Positions 1 through 3,641 of a stretch of DNA of 5,465 nt are shown piece after piece. Position 1 is the stretch's first letter. The number at the start of each line of letters is the position of its first letter. The stretch spans positions 1 to 5,465 of the forward strand of contig JBBAFB010000133.1 in NCBI GenBank assembly GCA_041655595.1, given 5' to 3'. The notes under the pieces were generated by a model. The model was not told the origin of the DNA, did not search any database, and worked only from the letters and a program-made list of their open reading frames with translations. Both the position numbers and the translations under genes were made by a program. The stretch is from JBBAFB01 sp041655595 (lineage in GTDB: Bacteria > Bacillota > DULZ01).

Positions 1-31
1 AAAGGGTAATAGGTAAAAGTTTTTTCTGCAT
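1..31 (-). CDS. N-terminus of an unidentified leftward gene (partial)
   Basis: An ATG on the minus strand at 31-29 is preceded by a perfect AGGAGG (43-38) with 6-nt spacing, and a candidate promoter lies just upstream. The ten visible codons read MQKKLLPITL and stay open to the window edge. Two lysines followed by hydrophobic residues would suit the start of a signal peptide or membrane anchor, but ten residues cannot establish this. The product is not identifiable. The gene diverges from the HMA-like gene at 293. The call rests on the SD and start geometry only. Confidence 0.6.
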   Translation of the reverse strand, partial: MQKKLLPITL

Positions 32-57
32 AAGGCACCTCCTAAATATTTGATTTT

Positions 58-86
58 ATTGTAAACAAAAGGTTGTCCCGAAGCAA
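58..86 (-). promoter_or_regulatory. Candidate promoter for the partial leftward gene
   Basis: On the minus strand, TTGCTT (86-81) and TACAAT (63-58) are separated by exactly 17 nt. The -10 matches the sigma-A consensus at 5 of 6 positions, the -35 at only 3 of 6. Transcription would begin near 51, giving a short leader of about 20 nt that contains the SD at 43-38. Plausible from position and spacing, but not proven. Confidence 0.4.
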
Positions 87-96
87 AACCCCTATC

Positions 97-117
97 CCTC
101 CCCCGGCCCCGGGGAGG
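97..117. repeat. GC-rich inverted repeat (7-bp stem)
   Basis: CCTCCCC (97-103) pairs with GGGGAGG (111-117) around a 7-nt loop. It is a conspicuous GC island in an AT-rich intergenic stretch. No T-tract follows on either strand, so it is not a standard intrinsic terminator. It sits upstream of both diverging candidate promoters and its role is unknown. Apart from this hairpin, I see nothing recognisable from about 87 to 197. Confidence 0.4.
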
Positions 118-197
118 AGTGAATAGCTTCCAGCCTGTGTCCCATTTAGCCGGTAGCACAGAAATAAGGAATGATGGTTAATAAAACCAGTGGCGGT

Positions 198-226
198 AGA
201 ACAATTTCCTTTTTAAACCATATAAT
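198..226 (+). promoter_or_regulatory. Candidate promoter for the HMA-like gene
   Basis: A perfect TATAAT lies at 221-226. At 17-nt spacing the -35 position reads AGAACA (198-203), a 3-of-6 match to TTGACA. Transcription would start near 233 and run into the gene at 293. The leader contains a small perfect palindrome, TTAATAATTAA (258-268). The -10 is strong and the -35 weak. Confidence 0.45.
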
Positions 227-292
227 AAAGTATGGCAATCGAAAGATCCAGGAACAGTTAATAATTAATTTTAATGGCAGGGGGCATAATAA

Positions 293-562
293 TTGAGCTG
301 GTATACTAAAGGGGAAGAATGTCAGTCGGATAAAGAATTTCGGACTAACAGCAGCGGGATTTTGAAGCTGGTCGGCATGTTAACAAAAAATGACGAGGAA
401 ATTATCAGGGCAGGCCTGGCAACACTGAAAGGTGTCCGGGAAGTGAACCTAAATATTAATACCAACAGGCTAATTGTGGTTTATGATTCAACCATAATAG
501 GGATTGCAGCTATAGCATGTAAGCTGGGCCAAATGGGTTACCAATACCTCAAAAGTGCTTGA
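293..562 (+). CDS. HMA-like (CopZ-fold) small protein lacking the CxxC metal site
   Basis: This 89-aa protein has the pattern of an HMA domain from about residue 23 to the end: a strand ending in VGM (27-29), a helix (about 34-46), the family-typical LKGVREVNL (45-53), a strand with IVVYD (61-65), a second helix and a closing MGYQYL (81-86). In metal-carrying relatives GM is followed by TCxxC. Here the residues are LTKND, so the cysteine pair is absent and copper or zinc transfer by the usual chemistry is unlikely. The only cysteines are C10 and C76. The start is TTG at 293, directly after an in-frame stop (290-292), with AGGGGG 8 nt upstream. A TTG at 362, giving 66 aa and a CopZ-like length, is an alternative. 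No metal ATPase is adjacent. It could be a protein-interaction domain or a decaying gene. The fold assignment is fairly good; the function is unknown. Confidence 0.7.
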   Translation: MSWYTKGEECQSDKEFRTNSSGILKLVGMLTKNDEEIIRAGLATLKGVREVNLNINTNRLIVVYDSTIIGIAAIACKLGQMGYQYLKSA

Positions 563-576
563 AAGAGCTGTTAACG

Positions 577-620
577 GGGTAGGCTACCCTGTTTAGGTGA
601 CAGAAGCAAGCCGGTTTTTT
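577..620 (+). terminator. Possible terminator of the HMA-like gene
   Basis: Fifteen bases after the stop codon is a near-perfect palindrome, GGGTAGGCTACCC (577-589). A run of six T follows at 615-620, directly after AGCCGG. GGCT (582-585) can alternatively pair with AGCC (609-612), placing a weak stem directly before the T run. The stem is short and the two folds compete, so the call is tentative. Confidence 0.35.
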
Positions 621-643
621 ATACCATTATAGTTGAAGTAAAT

Positions 644-671
644 GGGGGGACATCTTCAGGCCTGTCCCCCC
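644..671 (-). terminator. Strong hairpin downstream of spoVT, probable terminator
   Basis: GGGGGGACA (644-652) pairs perfectly with TGTCCCCCC (663-671), a 9-bp GC-rich stem with a 10-nt loop. It begins 19 nt past the spoVT stop codon. Read on the minus strand the tail is ATTTACTTC, only moderately T-rich. On the plus strand the tail is not T-rich, so it most likely serves spoVT. In the convergent gap it could also block read-through in either direction. Confidence 0.6.
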
Positions 672-690
672 GGCTAATGATAACAGACCG

Positions 691-1215
691 TTACTCCTTT
701 TGCATTTGCTTTGCCAAAAAACCTGCCGCGGTGGTGGCCAAGTTAAGGTCTATTTCGCCAAGCTTGGCCTCTGCTTTTTTAGGAGCCAGGCAAACACAGC
801 CAATAACTTCCGTGGTTAAAATAGGGGCAACTATCAGGGAAGGAAAAGATCTCCCACTTGAAGTAATAGTACCCTCTGTAATTGTGGGAATACCTTCATT
901 CATGATCTCTACTATGTTGCCCAGCTTTTGGCCCACAAATTCTTTTTTTGGTGCTCCGCTGGAGGCTATGATCGTGTTCTTGTCCGCTACTACAGCAATT
1001 GCACTTAGAGTTTCTGAAAGAACATCTACATATTCCTGTGCGTAAAGACTTAAATCATTAATGGGAATGTACTTTTTTAAAATTACTTCCCCGTCTTGAT
1101 CTGTGAAAATTTCCAAAGGCTCGCCTTCCCTAATGCGCAGGGTGCGCCTGATTTCCTTGGGAATCACCACTCGGCCAAGATCATCAATACGTCTTACTAC
1201 TCCTGTAGCTTTCAT
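691..1215 (-). CDS. spoVT: Stage V sporulation protein T, transition/forespore regulator
   Basis: The product is a 174-aa DNA-binding regulator. Residues 1-50 form an AbrB-type swapped-hairpin domain with the hallmark MKATGVVRRIDDLGRVVIPK (1-20), followed by EIRRTLRIREGEPLEIF and EVILKKY. Residues about 56-174 match the GAF-like domain of SpoVT. Length is close to the Bacillus protein (about 178 aa). The open frame extends upstream to 1371, but the MKATG start at 1215 fits the family and has AAAGGGGTGA 8 nt before it, so the extension is rejected. In Bacillus subtilis, SpoVT is made in the forespore under sigma-G and modulates sigma-G-dependent genes. Carriage by this organism implies endospore formation. 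It lies downstream of an L,D-transpeptidase gene but is separated from it by an intrinsic terminator, so independent transcription is likely. Its own 110-nt leader holds an 11-bp palindrome and a small hairpin. Confidence 0.95.
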   Translation of the reverse strand: MKATGVVRRIDDLGRVVIPKEIRRTLRIREGEPLEIFTDQDGEVILKKYIPINDLSLYAQEYVDVLSETLSAIAVVADKNTIIASSGAPKKEFVGQKLGNIVEIMNEGIPTITEGTITSSGRSFPSLIVAPILTTEVIGCVCLAPKKAEAKLGEIDLNLATTAAGFLAKQMQKE

Positions 1216-1249
1216 TTCTTGAGTCACCCCTTTGGCAAATAGTGTCCCC

Positions 1250-1260
1250 ATCCTAAGGAT
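1250..1260. promoter_or_regulatory. 11-bp perfect palindrome upstream of spoVT
   Basis: ATCCTAAGGAT (ATCCT, central A, AGGAT) lies 35 bp upstream of the spoVT start codon, where a promoter or early leader would be. A second small inverted repeat, GGATTT/AAATCC (1281-1286 and 1294-1299), lies 20 bp further upstream. Either could be an operator or leader structure. No regulator is implied by the sequence itself, and short palindromes occur by chance. Confidence 0.25.
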
Positions 1261-1325
1261 AACTATGTAAAAGCCCAAAGGGATTTTCTTAGTAAATCCT
1301 GTTAGCCGGCAGCTTTGTTTTGACG

Positions 1326-1365
1326 AAAAAACCGCAGCAATTTTAATAAGCGATTGCAACTGCGG
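1326..1365 (-). terminator. Intrinsic terminator overlapping the 3' end of the L,D-transpeptidase gene
   Basis: On the minus strand CCGCAG (1365-1360) pairs with CTGCGG (1337-1332). CAAT (1356-1353) pairs with ATTG (1341-1338) inside it, with a 3-nt bulge. Six T (1331-1326) follow immediately. The 5' arm lies in the last codons of the transpeptidase gene and the stop codon (1345-1343) is in the loop. The structure should end the transpeptidase transcript before spoVT. Confidence 0.8.
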
Positions 1366-1684
1366 TGCCAATACTTACTTGGTTAAAGACCTCCTCAACA
1401 TGCTCATTGTACATGCGAATACAACCGTTGGAAGCTGCTTTACCAATGGACCAGGGCATGGTGGTGCCGTGGATGCCGTAAGGTCCGTCGGTACTGGGAA
1501 TGGACAGTTCCAGCCAACGGCTGCCCAAGATGCCGCCGGGATTAATTACTTTACGGATAATTTGGTAGTGGCCGGTGGGTGTGGGGGTGGAAGCCTTACC
1601 AATGGCTATGGGGTAAATACCTTTAATTTGATAAAGGTCCATTAATTTTAGTTGTCTTAATGATAAGTTGATTTCTATCCGCAA
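1343..1684 (-). CDS. Minimal L,D-transpeptidase (YkuD domain), probable cell wall or spore cortex enzyme
   Basis: This 113-aa protein is almost entirely a YkuD catalytic domain. L,D-transpeptidases join peptidoglycan stem peptides through 3-3 links or attach proteins, using a cysteine nucleophile. Visible landmarks are the fold-typical PTPTGHY (34-40), the GIHG motif with His72, and SNGCIRM with Cys88 as predicted nucleophile and Arg90. There is no LysM domain and no signal peptide, so how it reaches the wall is unclear. It may act inside the mother cell or forespore, as has been considered for small sporulation-linked YkuD proteins. The TTG start at 1684 has a perfect SD 8 nt upstream. An in-frame ATG at 1717 would place that SD inside the gene and is less likely. 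The neighbour downstream is spoVT; divergently upstream is the gcv operon. A sporulation role is inferred only from the neighbour. Confidence 0.88.
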   Translation of the reverse strand: MRIEINLSLRQLKLMDLYQIKGIYPIAIGKASTPTPTGHYQIIRKVINPGGILGSRWLELSIPSTDGPYGIHGTTMPWSIGKAASNGCIRMYNEHVEEVFNQVSIGTAVAIAY

Positions 1685-1688
1685 AAGA

Positions 1689-1698
1689 ATCACCTCCT
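1689..1698 (-). promoter_or_regulatory. Shine-Dalgarno that fixes the L,D-transpeptidase start
   Basis: The minus strand reads AGGAGGTGAT (1698-1689), fully complementary to the 16S rRNA 3' end. AGGAGG is 8 nt from the TTG at 1684-1682. This argues for the TTG start over the ATG 11 codons upstream. Confidence 0.85.
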
Positions 1699-1775
1699 GG
1701 ATTACTATAATATGCATTTTTTTAAAAAGGGTCTCCTAGGTGCCTTGCTTAACTATTATTTATTGATGCTCACTA

Positions 1776-1803
1776 AATATGCTGGCTGTAGCGAAAATTT
1801 CAA
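1776..1803 (-). promoter_or_regulatory. Weak candidate promoter, L,D-transpeptidase proximal
   Basis: The minus strand reads TTGAAA (1803-1798), 16 nt, then CATATT (1781-1776). The -35 matches sigma-A at 5 of 6 positions and the -10 at 4 of 6. It would give a leader of about 85 nt before the TTG start. A sporulation sigma factor could equally be used, and I could not fit a good consensus for one. Confidence 0.28.
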
Positions 1804-1824
1804 GCAGTAAAATTATAATTAAAC

Positions 1825-1860
1825 AAAAAAAAGAATGGGCAGCGGCAGGAATTTGTGCCC
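1825..1860 (-). terminator. Terminator-like hairpin upstream of the L,D-transpeptidase gene
   Basis: On the minus strand GGGCA (1860-1856) can pair with TGCCC (1841-1837). ATTC and then eight T (1832-1825) follow. The 5-bp stem and the 4-nt gap before the T run make it weaker than a classic terminator. It sits between a candidate minus-strand promoter (1904-1875) and the transpeptidase gene. It could therefore be an attenuator, the end of a very short RNA, or a block to leftward read-through. Confidence 0.4.
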
Positions 1861-1874
1861 CGAAACGGAATAAT

Positions 1875-1904
1875 AATATAGTTAACTCTCAAAATAAAAG
1901 TAAA
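1875..1904 (-). promoter_or_regulatory. Candidate minus-strand promoter, L,D-transpeptidase distal
   Basis: The minus strand reads TTTACT (1904-1899), 18 nt, then TATATT (1880-1875), matching sigma-A at 4 of 6 and 5 of 6 positions. The start point would be near 1868, just before the terminator-like hairpin at 1860-1825. The palindrome AGTTAACT (1880-1887) lies in its spacer against the -10. Confidence 0.35.
1880..1887. promoter_or_regulatory. AGTTAACT palindrome, possible operator half of a divergent control region
   Basis: This perfect 8-bp palindrome shares its AGTT..AACT core with the 17-bp palindrome at 1965-1981. It overlaps a candidate minus-strand promoter and lies 35 bp upstream of the gcv -35 box. 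It is short enough to be chance, so it is of interest mainly because of the recurrence. Confidence 0.25.
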
Positions 1905-1921
1905 AGAAGTTTGAAGTGCTA

Positions 1922-1952
1922 TTGACAATTTTACAAAGGGAGATACCATATT
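1922..1952 (+). promoter_or_regulatory. Probable promoter of the gcvT-gcvH-gcvPA-gcvPB operon
   Basis: A perfect -35 TTGACA lies at 1922-1927. The -10 is less clear: TACCAT (1944-1949, 16-nt spacing, 4 of 6) or CATATT (1947-1952, 19-nt spacing, 4 of 6). An overlapping alternative is TTTACA (1930-1935) with TAGTAT (1952-1957). Either choice gives a start near 1957-1965 and a leader of nearly 190 nt before gcvT. The exact -10 cannot be settled by reading alone. Confidence 0.5.
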
Positions 1953-1964
1953 AGTATAGATTGT

Positions 1965-1981
1965 TTTTAGTTAAACTAAAA
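1965..1981 (+). promoter_or_regulatory. Perfect 17-bp palindrome at the gcv transcription start, candidate operator
   Basis: TTTTAGTTAAACTAAAA consists of two 8-bp arms around a central A. It begins about 13 bp after the candidate -10, where a bound repressor would block initiation or early elongation. As RNA it would form only a weak AT hairpin, so a protein-binding site is more likely than a riboswitch. The binding protein is unknown. Confidence 0.45.
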
Positions 1982-1982
1982 G

Positions 1983-2021
1983 CTTCTCAGAAGTAAAATT
2001 AAACTGATTAGTTTTAATTTT
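1983..2021 (+). repeat. Two adjacent inverted repeats in the gcv leader
   Basis: CTTCTCAGAAG (1983-1993) is a perfect palindrome with 5-bp arms. It is followed directly by an 11-bp stem with one bulged T: AAAATTAAACT (1995-2005), loop GATT, then AGTTTTAATTTT (2010-2021). The second repeat carries the same TTAAACT heptamer (1999-2005) as the upstream palindrome (1971-1977). The stems are AT-rich, so stable RNA folding or termination is doubtful. Confidence 0.45.
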
Positions 2022-2060
2022 TAGGTAATAATCCCTTTGGTTTTATAAAAATAAAAGCAA

Positions 2061-2076
2061 GGCTCATTTTTGAGCC
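2061..2076. repeat. GGCTCA-TTTT-TGAGCC hairpin in the gcv leader
   Basis: A perfect 6-bp stem closes a T4 loop, 75 bp before the gcvT start. On the plus strand no T-run follows. On the minus strand the tail is TTGCTTTTATTTTT, so it would resemble an intrinsic terminator for RNA made antisense to gcvT. It may instead be a leader hairpin affecting translation or mRNA stability. Confidence 0.45.
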
Positions 2077-2138
2077 TAAAATGAAGGCGGTGATAAATAA
2101 AAGACCTAAAGAGAGGGTAAAATGTTAGCAATTAAATT

Positions 2139-2144
2139 AGGAGG
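2139..2144 (+). promoter_or_regulatory. Shine-Dalgarno that fixes the gcvT start
   Basis: AGGAGG lies 7 nt before the ATG at 2152. That ATG begins MLNLKRTPLYEAH, the usual N-terminus of GcvT. An in-frame ATG at 2122 would add MLAIKLGGSG and place this SD within the gene. It has a weaker purine run (AGAGAGGG, 2110-2117) of its own. Confidence 0.8.
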
Positions 2145-2151
2145 TAGTGGT

Positions 2152-3252
2152 ATGCTTAATTTAAAAAGGACTCCATTGTATGAAGCCCATGTGGCACTTG
2201 GAGCAAAGATGGTGGATTTTGGCGGCTGGGAAATGCCTGTTCAATATAGCGGTATTGTAGCGGAGCATCACGCCGTACGTAATGAAGCGGGTTTATTTGA
2301 TGTCAGTCACATGGGAGAATTTATCGTAAAGGGGCCGGAGGCTCTCAATGTTCTTCACAAGCTATTGACTGCGGATTTTTCAAAGCAAAAGATCGGGCAA
2401 TGTATGTACGCCATCATGTGTTACCCAACGGGGGGCGCTGTAGATGATTTGATTGTTTACAAGATGGACGAGGACGAATATATGCTAGTTGTTAATGCAG
2501 GTAACAAGGATAAGGATTTTGATTGGATTACTGAACATATGCAGGGTTTTAAAGCGGAGCTGGTAGACCAATCCGACGAAACAGGTTTAGTGGCTTTGCA
2601 GGGGCCAAAAAGTGTGGCTATACTCCAACCCCTGACGGACATTTCTTTGGACAGCTTGAAGCCTTATTGGTTTGCTAAGGGAAAAGTGTTGGGCAAGGAC
2701 TGCTTGGTTTCCAGGACCGGTTACACCGGCGAAGAAGGCTTTGAAGTGTATTGCGCTGCCGCAGATACCGCCTTAATTTGGGATGGCATCCTGAAAGAAG
2801 GGGAAGGTGTAGTCTTGCCGGCAGGCCTAGGTGCCAGGGACTCCCTACGCTTTGAAGCAAAAATGCCTTTATACGGGCATGAATTGGATGAGAATATTAC
2901 ACCCCTTGAAGCGGGTCTAGGCCGTTTTGTAGCCTTAGATAGAGAAGATGATTTTATCGGCAAAGAAGCTTTAGCTAAACAAAAGGCTGAAGGCTTATCG
3001 AGAAGGATCAGAGGTTTTGAAATGGTTGGCAGAGGCATTGCAAGAGCGGAATACCCCGTTAAAAAAGATGGGGTGGTCATCGGCCATGTAACTTCCGGCA
3101 TGCCGGCTCCAACCGTCGGTAAAAACTTGGGCAATGTGCTTATTAACCAAGAGTTTTCCGAGGTGGGTACGGAATTTGATGTAGAGATTCGCGGCAAAGA
3201 TATTAAAGCCGTAATCATTAAAACACCATTTTTAAAAAAGGAGGCAAAATAA
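2152..3252 (+). CDS. gcvT: Glycine cleavage system T-protein (aminomethyltransferase)
   Basis: The product (366 aa, family usually about 360-370) takes the aminomethyl group from lipoylated GcvH, passes the one-carbon unit to tetrahydrofolate as 5,10-methylene-THF and releases ammonia. Landmarks in order: TPLYEAHVALGAKMVDFGGW (7-26), FDVSHMGEF (49-57), GGAVDDLIVYK (94-104) containing the expected catalytic Asp98, the VNAGNKDKD segment (114-122) in the folate pocket, GLGARDSLRFEAKMPLYGHE (225-244), and the C-terminal barrel with GHVTSGMPAPTVGKNLGN (311-328) and a closing IKTPFL. All domains look intact. The start at 2152 is chosen by SD and family alignment over 2122. It is first in the gcv operon, and gcvH begins 2 nt after its stop. 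It follows a leader rich in palindromes. Paralogous folate-dependent proteins such as YgfZ are unlikely given the operon. Confidence 0.97.
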   Translation: MLNLKRTPLYEAHVALGAKMVDFGGWEMPVQYSGIVAEHHAVRNEAGLFDVSHMGEFIVKGPEALNVLHKLLTADFSKQKIGQCMYAIMCYPTGGAVDDLIVYKMDEDEYMLVVNAGNKDKDFDWITEHMQGFKAELVDQSDETGLVALQGPKSVAILQPLTDISLDSLKPYWFAKGKVLGKDCLVSRTGYTGEEGFEVYCAAADTALIWDGILKEGEGVVLPAGLGARDSLRFEAKMPLYGHELDENITPLEAGLGRFVALDREDDFIGKEALAKQKAEGLSRRIRGFEMVGRGIARAEYPVKKDGVVIGHVTSGMPAPTVGKNLGNVLINQEFSEVGTEFDVEIRGKDIKAVIIKTPFLKKEAK

Positions 3253-3254
3253 GT

Positions 3255-3638
3255 ATGAGTTTTCCAAGCGAATTAAAGTATTCAAAGGATCATGAGTGGG
3301 TCAGGGTTGATGGTGATAAGGCAGTTTTAGGTATTACCTCCCATGCGGCTGAAGCACTGGGGGATGTGGTTTTTGTGGAGTTGCCCGAGGAAGGGGATGC
3401 TATCGCAGCCGGTGAGGCCTTTGGTTCCGTGGAATCTGTCAAGGCGGTATCCGATGTATTCTGCCCGGTTTCTGGCAATGTGGCAGCTATTAACGAAGCT
3501 CTATTGGATGCTCCCGAATTAATTAACAGCGACCCCTATGGGGAAGGTTGGATGATTGAAATAGAATTGGAGGATGTATCTCAGCTAGATGAACTCTTGT
3601 CAGCTGCCGAGTACGAAGCCTTTCTTAAGGAGGAATAA
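3255..3638 (+). CDS. gcvH: Glycine cleavage system H-protein (lipoyl carrier)
   Basis: This 127-aa protein of normal family length carries the lipoyl arm that shuttles between the P, T and L proteins. The barrel begins with LKYSKDHEWVRVDGD (7-21). The lipoylation motif GSVESVKAVSDVFCPVSG holds Lys63 as the modified residue. SDPYGEGWMIEIEL near the C-terminus is also typical. The SD AGGAGG (3239-3244) lies in the last codons of gcvT, 10 nt from the start, so translation of the two genes is probably linked. The next gene begins 3 nt after the stop. No lipoate ligase or lipoyl synthase is visible nearby, so lipoylation must be encoded elsewhere. Confidence 0.97.
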   Translation: MSFPSELKYSKDHEWVRVDGDKAVLGITSHAAEALGDVVFVELPEEGDAIAAGEAFGSVESVKAVSDVFCPVSGNVAAINEALLDAPELINSDPYGEGWMIEIELEDVSQLDELLSAAEYEAFLKEE

Positions 3639-3641
3639 TTA

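Larger units (their letters stand above)
1685..2151. other. Divergent intergenic control region between the L,D-transpeptidase gene and gcvT
   Basis: This 467-bp region has no convincing gene. It is AT-rich and dense in inverted repeats, with candidate promoters on both strands. I searched by eye for the conserved glycine riboswitch cores (the GCCGAAGG/GGGCAA-type segments) and the T-box AGGGTGGNACCGCG element and found neither on either strand. Individual sites are listed separately. A short possible leader frame at 2081-2128 is discussed in the findings. Confidence 0.8.

Noticed and set aside
119..181. Short GTG-initiated frame of 20 codons after GGGGAGGA
   Set aside because: The SD-like run directly touches the GTG, so spacing is wrong. 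The peptide has no recognisable features.
677..1045. 122-aa plus-strand open frame
   Set aside because: It is antisense to spoVT, has no SD and no family resemblance. It is a shadow of the coding strand.
1255..1300. Sigma-G promoter for spoVT with CATAGTT as -10 (about 1268-1262)
   Set aside because: The -10 has two mismatches to CATNHTA and the best -35 (GAAAA) is at 16 nt rather than 17-18. Expected biologically, but not supported well enough to annotate.
1216..1371. Extension of spoVT upstream to an ATG at 1371
   Set aside because: It would add 52 residues not seen in the family and run back through the intrinsic terminator of the preceding gene. MKATG at 1215 has the family N-terminus and a good SD.
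1379..1645. 88-aa plus-strand open frame
   Set aside because: It is antisense to the L,D-transpeptidase. Its glycine-rich composition comes from the opposite-strand codons and no SD is present.
1685..1717. ATG at 1717 as start of the L,D-transpeptidase
   Set aside because: The perfect SD would lie inside the gene, and no SD precedes that ATG. The TTG at 1684 is ideally spaced.
1995..2022. Intrinsic terminator or attenuator in the gcv leader
   Set aside because: The stem is nearly all A-U and its T-run is consumed in the stem, so it is unlikely to stop transcription. Kept only as an inverted repeat.
2721..3218. 165-aa minus-strand frame inside gcvT, and similar minus-strand frames inside gcvH and gcvPA
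   Set aside because: They lie wholly within well-conserved plus-strand genes and have low-complexity Ser/Pro/Lys-rich translations typical of reverse-strand shadows.
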